From Blastomyces gilchristii SLH14081 (taxonomy: Eukaryota > Ascomycota > Eurotiomycetes > Onygenales > Ajellomycetaceae), in the NCBI RefSeq assembly GCF_000003855.2, contig NW_003101666.1:1095129-1159128 (forward strand): DNA of 64,000 nucleotides, in the 5' to 3' direction. Positions 1 to 11,994 of this stretch are shown one piece after another. The translations under genes were made by a program, and so were the position numbers. Every line of letters begins with the position of its first letter. Positions within the stretch are counted from its first letter, which is position 1. The notes beneath the pieces were generated by a model that ran no database searches, was not told where the DNA came from, and was given only the letters and a program-made list of their open reading frames with translations.

Positions 1-27
1 AGATAAGAAGGGGGAAATATCACGCAC

Positions 28-221
28 CGTCTGAAACTGGGATGGCCTGGGGTTTGCATTGTGGGCACCGATTGTTTGGGAGCCGTGGTAGTGGTTGGTG
101 AAGGAACATCTTTGGTCATTGTGGAGGGACTGGTGGTGGTGGTGGTGGCTGCGGCGGCGGTATCTTCAGCACCAGCCATGGCCTGGTCGGGCCTGTTGTC
201 TGAAGCGATACTACTACTCAT
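28..221 (-). CDS. First exon of a gene truncated by the window edge; possible Zn2Cys6 transcription factor
   Basis: A minus-strand reading frame starts at the ATG at 221-219 and runs 64 codons plus two bases to a splice donor, GTGCGT (27-22). The rest of the gene lies left of the window. The encoded N-terminus is low-complexity, rich in Ala, Thr, Ser and Pro, and ends in GHPSFRR. That ending, cut by an intron inside an Arg codon, resembles the segment just before the Cys6 cluster in fungal zinc-cluster regulators of the FarA/FarB/Ctf1 type, which often read RRQRASRAC. This family guess is inference, because no zinc-binding cysteine is inside the window. The plus-strand frames across the same bases are Val/Trp-rich shadows of the ACC repeat. 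Confidence 0.5.
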
Positions 222-3200
222 TGTTGAAGGCGATGGCGACAGGAGTAGCGTTCCATCGAGAAGGAGAGGGGTGGGAGAGGAGGTCGTGGGAGTCGGGGGC
301 GGAGGAAGAAGAGAAGTTGACGCCTGAAGGCGATGGTCGGAGGAGAGCGGGAAGCAATAAGTTCCCTGATACAGAGGGCGACTAACCATAGTACTGCGAT
401 ATATAGAAATTACACGCACAACCACAACGGGAATGGAGAGGCTGATAGCACATAAAAAGTCTTCATGCTATGTTTTTTAACTAATTTTCAATCTTTCTTT
501 TATTTTTCTCTTTGTTTCCTCTGGCAATCGGCTAGGTTTAGCTGCTGGTCATGGACAGGGACAGGGAGTGCTTTTAACCATAACTTCAACCCCGGGGATG
601 ACAGACAGCACGCAGGGACTGTCAGACAGCACCAGATTTTCTTTTTTCTATTCCTTTTTAATTTTTAATTTTTAATTTTTTTTTTTTTTTGCTAATTTTC
701 CCCTGTTCCAATACAATACTATTTTCCAATGTTGAACTACGGAGTACTCCCTCAGAAACGCCAGGTTCGAAGGGCCCGGAAGCTATGACAGGCAGTTCAG
801 GAGTCTGAACAAGCCATCTGCAGCACTTCTGTTCTCTTTTTCCCTTCCTTGCAAGATTTATGCGCTATTTGTGGGGTTGGGGGTTTTAGCCCTGAAATAT
901 GCTGTGGTGGGCGAAAACAACTTCCCCGCCACAAGGCGCGAACTTTAAAAACTCCAGTTAATTTTGCATGGCGCGAGGAAAAGATTTACGCAGTATGCTT
1001 CCAGCCAGTTCTTCCTCATGGCACTCCTGGCCCCTGGGAATTGCGTTAACAGTTAACGTAAAACCTCAGGATCCAATATTAAAATGTCCTGAGCAGCAGC
1101 AGCTAGCCCCCCGATATCACCCTCGTCTTTTCACCCCCCATAACACGCGAACCCCAGGAGAGCCGGGATCATTCTTCAGACGAGATACGATACGCGGCCA
1201 GGCCCACCCATGTGCTGCCCTAGGGAAGTTGAAGGAACCGAGCGCTTGATTGGTTGCTTGCGCTCCACTAGTTTTCTTGCGGTTTCCTCTCATTATTATT
1301 CCCTGAAGCGGGCAGCAACGCCCACCTTGGGAAATTTCAGGCTTCAGCTAGAAACCTGTTGGTGAACATGGATGTGGAGCCCTTGGAGGCTCTGGTCGAG
1401 ACGAAAAAAAGGCGGCCAGCCAGACTCTACTCCGCATAGGCCATTTTATCAGATTATCAGGAGAGATATATAGAGGAAAGCTTTATTACTACTCACTGCG
1501 GCCGCCATTCCATTGCATGAAACTTGCATATAAACTCTCTGGATGCGGCGACATCAGAAGATTCTCATTCCCGCTTCTCCTAACAACGAATGATGTTTCG
1601 AGATGTCAGAGATATCGTGGGACGTCCAAGGCTGCTACATTGCTCCGTTCCATATCGGAACTTTCCCATCGAAGCCCCCCGGCCTCAGGGGAAACTGGTT
1701 AGATTGCCTCTTTCGCATTCCATCTTCCGGGCCGATCAGCAGACAATAATAAACCCTCCCCGCGCTAAATTCGGCAAGGCAAGCTAAACTTAGCACCGCC
1801 TCGGCTAATTTGGTTATCACCTTTAGCTCAGCCGTAGCGCCGTATTCGTTTTCGGAAACAGGAAAGAAGAATACGATGGAAATCTGGGGCTTGAGAGTTG
1901 AAGGGGCTGAACCAGAGGATCCGATCTGCAAGGCGGCGACTTGAGTATTCGCTAAGGAACAATAATATGGATGTTTTGACGCTCAAGGACGCGACGAGGT
2001 CGGAAGCCTTCTTTCGAAAATTACGGGGGCCCCGCGCATTTATGATGGCGCGCGAAGGGAACGGGTTTCCTTTTTTTTTTTCCCCTGGTGCTTCTTGTGT
2101 CAGGTCACGTGATCTGGCTTACTAATCCTTCCACCATATAACTTTCCACAAGCTAGCAACCTTTCAATCTACACAAGCTTTACACCTTCCACATCTTGTG
2201 CATCAATTTTGGCGCTGGATCAATGCAATGATGTTTCAGGCAAACCCAATCATAGAACTAAAGGGAAGCTAGATCCAATGTTGGTTATGTTGACGGGGGG
2301 ATGTCTTGCCCTAAGTCAAGGGACCCCAGGAATTGAGAATCGCCTTGTCCCGGAACATTTTCTTGGATCTTGCATGGTCCAAACAACTAACTTTTACAGA
2401 GCAAAAATAGTAATAATAGTTACCCCCGCCTTCCTTGAAAGACGGGAGTAGCCATCCCGGTGGCAATTGTTGGGGTATGGGGTATGGGTGGGAAACGTGG
2501 CTGCAAGCATCCGATATATGATTTGATGAAGGGGTTTGTTCCTCGTTGGAAGAATGACAGAGCGTCGAAATACGTACTCCGTAGTAAGAGTCGACTTCTT
2601 CTCCCGCATGTAAGCTTACCAGCCTGAACCCAGCTAGCCAAAACACTGGGCCTGGGCATACAGGGCTGCGGAGGGGAGCTGGACATACTGACTGTTTAGC
2701 AATAATAATAAGCTCAGATGAGGATGGAATTTTTGGCATCCATCTTCATCCTTTCACATGTTATTGTGTTGTTTTTCCTGAAACTGGGGGGTTGAACATG
2801 GCTAAGACGCGCCATCTTAGGCTCTGGCTAGGAGCGGAGGTGTACATGCATCCTGAACAAAAAAAAAAAGAACTATGTCCACGGTGAGTGACGGCTTCGC
2901 GCTGAAAAGTGGTCTGTTAGGTTTGCATAGGTTGTGTAAGGGTAGATAGAACTCACGCTCTATCTAGAGTCTTAGATTTGAAATTCAATAACTGGCTGGG
3001 CAACCGCTAATTTTTTTATTCCCTCTACACTGAATTGAGAGTGATATTATAATGCAAGTATGCATAAATTCTTCAACTTACCCCTTCCCCGGTCAAAAAG
3101 ACCTGGGCAGTTCTATCCATCCAATGAACAAGATATTGCGCAACAAGGGTGTCAATGCAGGGGAGTAAGTTCGACCTCTAAATATATCACCTCAAGTCTA

Positions 3201-4233
3201 TAGAGAGTGATATGAAATTCCACACGCGCCTACTCACAGCAGCCTCTGGAACTATGTATCAAGATCAATACAACCGATGTGTGTATGTATGTATGTACAT
3301 GTACACACGTACAGCACATCCAGAGACTCGACATGCAAACTCGACAGAGTCTACATATATGCGGGGAAAATAAATACCGCTCCATCTTCCTATCACCCGC
3401 GCAGCGCCCACTAGAAACCAGCTAACCTCTGGCCACCTGCGGCCAAACCCTAAAACTGGTGAAGTAACAATTATATTACTCCTCAAATATTTCCAGGGGA
3501 CGGGGAGAAAGGAATGAGTGAATACCGGGGATCCTGATACAATGAGGCTCTCTGCTGCGGATTAGCGGAGAGGAAGCTATCTGATTCTCACTAACTGGTG
3601 TTTAGAAGTGTTTGGGAGTTAACCCATATTTTGTTGTTGAAGACGGTCTGGAAGTCGAAAGTCAATTAGCTCGATCTGTACTCTGTACGGAGTACACTCT
3701 TCTGAATTGGAAATTAAACGTATAGAAAATATACCCTGCGAATAGCACTATAAAACGCAGCAGAGAGAACCCTAGCGATTGCTTGGGCTAGAAGGGCTGC
3801 AAGAGACAACAACCAACAAAGAGGAAACACAGAGCAGAAAAGCAGAGAGAAAGAAATACTTTGCCTCCAAAAAAAAATGAAAATAAAAATAAAAATAAGA
3901 AATAAGAATACTATTAAGCTCATGATATGCATATGATTATTATATGATATAAGACAATTCCCTATCCCTTTTCTATCCTGCCCTTTTTATAAACTGTAAA
4001 AATGAATCACCGGAGAGACATCTAGGAGTGATGAAAGAAGAATAGAAGGAGGTATTGGGCTGTGATGAAGATAGAAAAGCCTACAGGGGCAATATCTCTG
4101 CTGGGGAGAACATCATGCCTATCCTCATGATGTAAGGGATTTCCAAAAAAAAAAAAAAGCTTCAGTATCTCATGAGAAAGAAATGGGATGTGTAGGATTG
4201 TGGTGAATATGATAAGGATGATATTGAGTAAAT
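222..4233. other. Long intergenic region without a supported gene
   Basis: About 4 kb between the truncated gene at the left edge and the 3' end of mcd4. I see no frame with a recognisable domain. It holds a T-run near 668-690, three copies of a TACGGAGTA-type motif (738, 2575, 3685) and a GTAT microsatellite (about 3281-3296). A CACGTG hexamer lies at about 2105, followed by a CA/CT-rich stretch near 2130-2210 that could be a promoter, but no plausible coding frame follows it. Part of the left end must hold the promoter and 5' leader of the truncated gene. Confidence 0.6.
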
Positions 4234-7200
4234 TTAATTCTTCCCAGATGATTCGATGAAAGGTTTCGCGGAGCCATTAGTGTGTCCGTTCGTTGCGTCG
4301 GCTAAGGACGTCACATCCAGCGCATGAGAAGAAATGCCATTAGCACCATTCGACACCACAGCGGCCTTTCCCTTCTTTGTCGTCGTTTGCATCTCCTTCT
4401 CACCCTTCTCTGGCTTGCCATGATCATTTCCATAACCAGCTGCACCAGCGCCAGCATCCTCAAACTTTACACCACAAATGAACGTTTCACTAAGGAACTC
4501 TAACCCAGCAACGAACGTGCACAGCCCGCTGGCAATGCAGAAGTGACTAATCGTCGTGCCGATATCAAGCCAGCTCCCCTCGTCGCGCACCATGTAGAAG
4601 AAATTAAGCGTCATGATGTCACTGATGGACATGACAATCATAAAGAGAGAGGAGGGCGCGACGCCTAGGCGCCGGTTGAGGATACCCAGATTCGCGCTGA
4701 TGATGGCGAATGGGATTAGAATCTTTAGGATTAGCAGCGCTCCCTGCGAGAAGGGGTTGAAGATGGGGATTAGTCTGGTGACGCATTCGAGGGAGAAGGA
4801 GGAGACTGAGGCAATGTTGCCGGTGGAGAAGAAGGCGGATTGGAGGAGGAAGAAGAAGAACAGCGCAATTCGGGCGTCTGCTGTGGTTAGGATACGGTAA
4901 GGCGATTTGGATGCTTGATTTTTGCGATTAGGTTGCGCTGTTATTTGAGCGTCATCATCCGATGAAGCGGTGGTGACCGATGGTGTGGAAGATGTGTAGG
5001 TGTAAATGCGGTGTTCAAGTTGAACCCAACTGAGGAGGGTAATACAAAAGACGAAGTAGAAGAGTCCCTCGTACGAGATGGTGAGAATGATGAATGTCGG
5101 AGAGAAGGAGAGGAAGATCACGACAAGGCGATGGAGGTAGTGGCTATTTGGGTATAGCCGGTGGAAGAAGGGTAATACAAGTGAAGCCACTACAACACGT
5201 TAGTCAAAATAATCCTAGGCTGTATCATGGATATAGTTATTCTGAGTGAGATTTGAAGGAAAATAGTGAGGCTAACCTAGAATCGACCATCCCACGGCTT
5301 GGTTTCCTAACGGCAAACCTTCTTTTGCCTGCAGTGAGGTGATGGTAGATCTCGTTACTATTATAGCCAGCAGAATCATGCCGGTCTAAAATAGGCCCAT
5401 CTATGCATTAGTACCGTCTAGTATAATGATTCTAGCGGAAGCACTAAAAGACAGCGGCTTACGTACCTGCATGCCCATAATTCGCCTGGAACCCTTACTG
5501 ACGGCAATTGATAGGGTTTTAGAATGGGGCGTTATAGATTCCTCGAATATTAGATAGAAGAGTCCGGTAAGGACCATGAGAGTACCGCCTATCGTTCTGT
5601 ACGACAAGTAAGAATCTGCACTCCGCTTTTTGATCGGAATAGGGATGGCTACTTACATGGTAGTTACATCTTCCACCTTATTAGCGGGTAGGAGCGTGAA
5701 GGTGCTCATTAAAGCACATCCGATACTCCACGTAGCTACGACGAGTTTATTGCGCGACAGGAAGCCAATGCCGTAGGATATAGGCCATATCGCCGCAAGC
5801 ATGAAGCAAATTGTGTAAATTTCGCGATAAAAATATGATTGAACCTGTCTTATGTGTGAGTTATTTTCACGTTGTAGATTTGGCGTCGCTTTAAAGGGGC
5901 AAGATTGGATATTACTCACAAGTGCCTCCAAAATCCCAACATATACCAATATTTGTAAACCAAAAGATATGTAGTCACTCAGTGACTGAACATGGCTGAG
6001 AAGAATCTTTCGTCCGGCCGCTAACGCATTCCGCTTCGCCACGACTTCTTCCCAGAAGAAGATGGGGAAAATGCCATATGCGTAGTATCTCCACGACGAC
6101 TTTTGAATCCAAAAGATAGAATACAATATGACGAGTATGGACGAAAAGAACATTGTACTGAATGTCGTACGGCTTGGGACGGAAGATCCATGCAGTACAT
6201 GGAGATCGAGCACTGTGGTCAGGGCATATGCAATCCATCCGAGATAGCCTGCAGTGACTATAGTTCTGAGGAATAGCCAGTCATAGGTCTGCAGATATCG
6301 CAGGCCTTCTAGAGCGGTATGCAAAAGATTTGAAGATTCCTTAATCGCCTCGTCATATTTCTTCCTCGAAATTAACTTTTGAATTTCGGAGATGCGTTTC
6401 TCGATCGAGTGATCATCATCCCCGAAAGCCCGATATGGTTGGTACCGCAAAGTTGATGCTCGTTTGTTTTCCTCTTTGACCCGATACATTTCCAGAACCC
6501 CTTGCGTATTCGCCAGAGCGGCCAGGGCCTTTTCCTTGGGAGACGCATCAAGGTAGGAAAGGGGAAGCTCCCCAACCGAATTCACTGGGAAATCCAGCCC
6601 AACCAGGTATGCCATGAGAGCAGCCACATCGGCCTGGGCAACATCGTGTCTGTGAACGTTGTCCAAGTTCCAGTCCGACGAGAACCCATCCTCATGGCCT
6701 GGTGCTTTCTTCCTTTTCTGAATTTTCGGTTTAGCGACGCCGGAACCCCAGGCCACCAAGGGAGTGCGGGTGTTGTCTGGATGCCCATCACCATGGCTCC
6801 CCCAATCACTCATGCCATGATCAGCCGTAAAAATGAAGGCGGATTCATTGTCGCCGTAAAATTCCTCAACCAATCCCGTAATCTCCTTCACCCCTTGGTC
6901 GACAACCTTGATATTATGCAGATACTCCTTTGAATAAGGCCGATAAAAGTGGCCAGCCGTATCTAAACCGAGCAAATGCAAAAAGAAAACGAGCTTATCC
7001 TCCCTCAAGCGCGCATCGAGCTCTGGATCCTCCTTTGCCGCCGCAAATAACGCCTTCACCTTCTCAAACACCCATATATCCAACTGCGACCCGTCCTTGC
7101 TAAAATTCTCAGCTTCATCGTCATATGATTCCGCATCGATCTTCCCAGGCGTCGCACCCTCCTTGAACATCGGTAGGATATCCGGACTCCCCCAGCTCCA

Positions 7201-7686
7201 GGTATGTCTGCTGCGATTGAAAACGCTGTCGAAATTGACCGGATTGAGCTTCCACCCCGTTGTCACCGACGACACATCCTCATACAACCCAGCAATAAGG
7301 GCGACATGTCCCGGCCTAGATTCGGTAGGTACCCGCGTATGCGACACGCCAAAGGTGCCATGGTGAAGGACGCGGGAGCGAATGAACGGTGCAAGCGGCC
7401 GAGGCGGGTTACTATCTGACGGCACAGAGCTATAATCTGGATCCAGAACGCCTCCCGGCGACGGGTCCGGAAAGGATTGGAACGCCTTGTCGGCGCGCAG
7501 ACCGTCGCCGACGAAGAGGAAGAGTCGCTTTGCGGGGGCTTTTGCGGAGGGAGCTCGTTGGACGCCGAATTCGCGCATGCCGCTGACGATGGGGCTGACG
7601 AAGTAGATATCGAATATCGAGTAGGTGTATATCGTGTGGAAGATAATTGCCAGGGCTAGAAAGCCGACCCGCCTGGGCAAAGCCAT
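4234..7686 (-). CDS. mcd4: GPI ethanolamine phosphate transferase 1 (Mcd4/PIG-N)
   Basis: Mcd4 adds ethanolamine phosphate to the first mannose of the GPI anchor in the endoplasmic reticulum. Five exons read in phase: 7686-5920, 5844-5657, 5596-5467, 5385-5277 and 5189-4234, giving 1049 residues, close to the usual fungal length. An N-terminal membrane anchor (about residues 7-29) is followed by the lumenal alkaline-phosphatase-like catalytic domain, with the metal-site motif LFLFVGDGLRAD near residue 55 and the later TADHGMSDWGSHGDGH motif. The C-terminal half is a multi-pass PigN domain containing QAKEGLPLGNQAVGW. Introns carry GTGAGT, GTAAGT, GTACGT and GTTAGC donors. The intron at 5919-5845 is 75 nt, a multiple of three with no stop, so retaining it would add 25 residues; family alignment favours removal. 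The Gly/Ala/Lys-rich tail after about residue 975 is poorly conserved. Confidence 0.95.
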
Positions 7687-8359
7687 GGTGGGTGGGAGTA
7701 TTCTTGTGACCTAGGAGACAGTTGCGTTGTAGGCGAAGGTTTTATACAAAACCGATCTTGTTAGCTACCATACGTGGAAAAGGAGCGAAAACGGTCCAGA
7801 AGACCTTGTGAGATGTAAAAAGGTTGGGGATAAGATATAGTTCCAGAGAGCTATCGAGTCATTGTCGCAGTTCGTTGTATAGAAGCGCATGTGCTGCAAT
7901 GCAGCATAGAAGCGGTTGATGGCCCAATGCTCTCCTTATTCTTCCTTGGAGTTTTACTAATATATTACTAATCTTAGCGGCTTCAACCACGTTCAATGCT
8001 ACGAGAAGAGCATTTACATGACACGAATGCTTCCATAGAACTCTTATAATGAGAGTAGTTAGAGATTCAAAAGTATTGTGTATCTAGACAATGTTCAAAC
8101 AGAGACAACTTAGTCAAAATATCAACGGGTACACGCCGCTAGTAACAACAAAATGACAACCGAGAAACACGCGCGCTCTCGCTCAACATCTTGGTTAAAA
8201 GTACAAAGGTCTTATGCTCCTTAAAAATGTTAATGATTTGAGCGGATTTGCTCAAATGTGTATGTAAATGTCCTGCATGATCTTGGAAAAATAAATAAAT
8301 AAAATAAAAGATAAAGATAAAATAAAAAGGGATGATAATAGATGTCACAGCTCCAAATC
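7687..8359. other. Intergenic region between pcs1 3' end and mcd4 5' end
   Basis: Both flanking genes run leftward, so this stretch holds the mcd4 promoter and 5' leader next to 7686 and the pcs1 3' leader next to 8360. An A/T-rich run of TAAA/TAAAA units sits at about 8289-8330. No further gene is supported. Confidence 0.6.
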
Positions 8360-10228
8360 CTAATCATCTGTCCGTCTCGATTTCTTCGTAAGCGTATCCA
8401 CCACCCGACTATAAAACACCGAGGCATGTTGCCGTGGGAAGGTTATATCTATAGATAGGTACTCGGGGAGAATATCAACCAAATCACGATCGCGGTTGGG
8501 GTCCAGAAGGGGGAAATAGTGGAACTCTGCGGCTTCAAAGCTCGTGTTTTCCAAATCGTGCGCAACTGCGAGTTTGAAGTGTAGTGCTAGTAAGATGGGA
8601 ATTGAATGGTTAGCCTATTTAATTCTTTCCGCTGTGTTGCAAAAAGAAGTGGCTAAATAGCAGTGATACGAGAAAAGACAACTTACTTCCATTCATCCCT
8701 GTCTGTATACAGTCATACAAGTGATCAGACTCTCGTTTCCTAGCGTCACGAATAATAAGGCCTGTGAGATCACTGTATAGGTCTTCCTTTAGCTGGGCTA
8801 TCTGAGCAGCATGGGCAGCTTCCGCACTGCCCATGATCGATCGTGAAACGCCGCCGCTGTTAACTTTGGCAGCGCTTCCAGGGCCTTTGGAACCTGTAAC
8901 ACATTCCAGATTTGTTGCTGCGGTTCGTGAGGCGGCCAACTTCATCTGGAGGGCCTTTATCTCGTTTTGGGCATCGGTCAAGCCAGAGTTCAAGTGTTTG
9001 ATTTTGGCCTCCAGCTCGGCAACCTCGTCATCCCGGTCCTGCAGCTGTTTTTGAAGGGTGCGTGATTCTTTGGCTAGGGTGGTTTGCGTGGCGAGTTCTT
9101 TCTTTAGCGAGGCAATTAACTCATTGGATGCTGCCGGGTTTGGGAGTTAGTTTTGGTTCAGCTATGTAAAGTAGAATGGGGCTATTGCAATTGCATACCT
9201 GCAGTATTCGCCTCGCATTGCTTCCGTAGCTTCTCCACGTTGGAATTGGCTTCGAGAATCCCCACCTCACGCAGATTTCGATACTTCATATCCATATTCT
9301 CGTATTTTTTCGCCATATCTCCTAGCTTCCTCCGTAAAGTCGCTTCACTGTCGCCCTTCTCAAGATCCGATACGGCTCCCGTAGCTTTACGCCGTTGGTT
9401 GGCTGTCTGGGGTGTTTTATATTGTAAGTGGCCGTTGGCGGGACCTTTGATGGGAGAACGGGATATAGATCGTGCAGGTAGGTAATGGGTTTCCGGTAAA
9501 GCAGGCTCCTCCGCTTGCTCCGCTTCCTCCGTTTCCTCCCCTTCCTCCTCTTCCTCCTCTTCCTCCTCTTCCTCCACTTCCTCCTGCTGCTGCTCTTCAA
9601 TCTCTGGTTCAACCTCAGGCTTCTTGCGTCGCGTCACAGGTTTGATTGCAGGTTTCTCTTCCGTGGGTTGTTTACTTGGTTTGGGATGACGCGATCCCAT
9701 CGGGGTATACTCAAATCCGTCATCTATAGTCACGCGTTTGCCAGGCGCTTTCTTTTGTTGAGCTCCAGTTTTCGTCCGACCACCCGCTCGAGTGCCACCA
9801 TGCGCTGTTGTTTCTGGAGAGTTAAGCTCATCATGCGATGGCTGCTCTGGCTCTGGCTGTGGCTCGTCGTCCAAATACTTCTCCTGGTCGCTTTCTTTGG
9901 AAAAGCTAGTATCCACAGTCTCGTGGGCCTCTTCGGTGTCTCCAAGTGATTTGCGACCTCTGCGGGTCGTCGTACCTCTAGCAGGACGACCTCGTTTTGG
10001 TCCTACGATAACAGTCGAGCGAGCTTTGCGGGTACTAGGTTTCGCCGCAGTTGTGGCTTTGGCTGCAGCGCTTCTCGGTCTTCCAGGTCTTGCCCTTTTT
10101 GTAGGGGGCGGAGCGGTATCCGTGGCTTCATCGTGGGTGTGTTCTCCGCCGCCATTCATCAAAAGGTCGTCCTCCAAGTCATCATCTACTAATCCGGACA
10201 ATTTCGACGCGGCTTTCCGCTTTGGCAT
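8360..10228 (-). CDS. pcs1: Monopolin complex subunit Csm1/Pcs1
   Basis: Three exons, 10228-9199, 9130-8687 and 8586-8360, give 566 residues. The first 300 residues are basic and disordered, with AT-hook-like GRPR/RGRP segments and an NLS-like PTKRARPGRPR. A nearly pure Glu tract follows (about residues 215-235), then a coiled coil (about 285-400, including LIASLKKELATQ and DDEVAELEAKIKHL). The C-terminal globular domain carries LYSDLTGLIIRDARK and YDCIQTGMNGTLHFKL, the signature of the Chromosome segregation protein Csm1/Pcs1 family. Family members dimerise through the coiled coil and clamp microtubule attachment sites at kinetochores; in budding yeast Csm1 also acts in nucleolar rDNA cohesion. 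It shares a 397 bp divergent promoter with msp1. Introns are 68 and 100 nt with GTATGC and GTAAGT donors. Confidence 0.9.
9535..9592. repeat. TCC/TCT triplet tract coding for poly-Glu in pcs1
   Basis: A nearly uninterrupted run of tcc/tct triplets on the plus strand encodes a long glutamate run on the minus strand within the pcs1 hinge. Its length is probably polymorphic between strains. Confidence 0.85.
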
Positions 10229-10625
10229 AGTTCAAACCGAAGAAATAGTTTCTATTACTTTGCGTAGAGTCCGGTAGTGGTAATCCGAGAATCCCAACTG
10301 CAGTTGGCTGTGTTAAATAAGCCTGGCCAAAGCGCGTGGGAGACGTTGGCGGCGATAGTTAACTGAGAACATGTGATCGCGGCTCGGCTGGTGCATTTTT
10401 CCTTTTTCTTGGACTACAGAGTTGAACTCGGCTTCAAAAGCACCACCACCCGCCCTTTCATTTGAATTTTATTTAACGTGCTTTAAGACAAGACACAAGA
10501 AGACGCCTTTTTTTAACTTCCTTCCATAGACCTAGATCACCCTTCTTTTGTTTAAAGCCTCACCCCCTTGGATTCCGCTATACTTAGCTTGCGACGAACG
10601 CCAATCCCACTACATATAACCCGCC
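10229..10625. promoter_or_regulatory. Divergent promoter region between pcs1 and msp1
   Basis: Only 397 bp separate the two start codons, so both promoters must lie here or overlap into the leaders. The half near msp1 is pyrimidine-rich on its coding strand (about 10500-10550), as is common just upstream of fungal transcription starts. No specific factor site is assigned. Confidence 0.6.
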
Positions 10626-11994
10626 ATGGCCTCGGGCGGCGGCCGCAAATGGCAGCAATTATTACAGGAGCTAGTAATGATTGCTGGCACGGTAAGGGAC
10701 ATTGAAATAATAGCAAAAAGTATCCTGGTCTGCGAAATTCCGTTGCTAACATGTGCATATCTCGCAGTCGCTTTCCACATATTTTGTCGTCAGATTCCTG
10801 CTTTCCAAAGTCGAATTCGATCCCGATAGCCAAAAACATGAGGAAGCAAAGCGAAAGTCTGCGGCTATATTACGAAGACTCGATGGCCCCGAGGATTCGG
10901 ACGACGAGTCCCCCAGCCGAAAGAAAGGCTCACGGCGACAAAAGAAGCAAAGGAGGGAGGACCTCGTACTGTCGCAATACGAACAGACCATCGCGATGGA
11001 CGTCGTAGCGCCAGAAGACATCCCAGTATCCTTTAACGACATCGGTGGACTGGAAGATATTATTGAAGAATTGAAGGAGTCGGTCATATATCCGCTAACC
11101 ATGCCACATCTATACTCATCCACGTCATCGCTCCTCAGCGCGCCGTCAGGAGTGCTTCTCTACGGGCCGCCCGGATGCGGCAAGACGATGCTGGCAAAAG
11201 CGCTGGCCCACGAGAGTGGCGCCTGTTTTATAAATCTTCACATCTCAACCCTAACAGAGAAGTGGTACGGCGATTCGAACAAACTCGTCAACGCCGTCTT
11301 TTCTCTCGCGCGTAAACTGGAGCCGAGCATCGTATTCATCGACGAGATCGATGCAGTACTGGGGACGCGGCGGAGCGGCGAACACGAGGCCAGCGGCATG
11401 GTGAAGGCCGAGTTCATGACACACTGGGACGGGTTGACCTCTTCCAGCACCTCTGGGCAACCGCAGCGGGTTCTCATCCTTGGCGCAACGAATCGGATCC
11501 AGGATATTGACGAGGCGATTCTCAGACGCATGCCGAAAAAGTTCCCCGTCACCCTTCCGCCCACTGCGCAGCGTTTCCGGATATTAGGGCTTATACTTCA
11601 GGACATAAAGGTCGACCGGGAGAATTTTGATCTGGACTTCCTGGTCAAGGCTATGGCGGGGATGTCAGGTAGTGATATCAAGGAGGCTTGTCGGGACGCT
11701 GCAATGGTGCCTATCCGGGAGCTAATACGATCGAAGCGGGATTCGGGCATTACGATGGAAACCGTGGATCCGGATGAAGTGCGCGGTCTGCGAACGGAAG
11801 ATTTTTTCAAACGAGCCGGTGGCGTGAGGGCTACCGGTGATGTGGGTAATAATGGTGCTATTGTCAAGCGCAAATCTGTGCTAGCAAAGGCCATAAACAG
11901 CAAGCCATTGTCTGAAAAGGATTGGATTACTGATTCTGAAGGCGGTGGTGACGATCGGGTTGTTGAGCCGGAGTTCATCCCTATTGATGAATGA
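10626..11994 (+). CDS. msp1: Mitochondrial outer-membrane AAA ATPase Msp1 (ATAD1 family)
   Basis: Msp1 extracts mislocalised tail-anchored proteins from the mitochondrial outer membrane. Two exons, 10626-10691 and 10768-11994, give 430 residues. The 76 nt intron has a GTAAGG donor and a GCTAAC branch site, and splicing restores the N-terminal membrane segment (about residues 18-38, MIAGT joined to SLSTYFVVRFLL). A basic linker follows, then one AAA domain with Walker A GPPGCGKT (155-162), Walker B IVFIDEID (about 210-217), the AAA second region of homology ending GATNRIQDIDEAILRRM, and the C-terminal helical bundle GMSGSDIKEACRDAA. The acidic tail beyond about residue 400 is an extension. The upstream in-frame ATG at 10753 lies inside the intron and is not the start. 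Downstream, 799 bp lead to the next gene. Confidence 0.95.

Noticed and set aside
61..385. Plus-strand frames rich in Val, Gly and Trp at the left edge
   Set aside because: They are shadows of the ACC/GGT repeat that encodes poly-Thr on the minus strand; the minus-strand frame has a start codon and a splice donor.
10753..10767. ATG upstream of the main msp1 frame as a start codon
   Set aside because: It lies inside the first intron; the spliced exon 10626-10691 restores the Msp1 membrane anchor.
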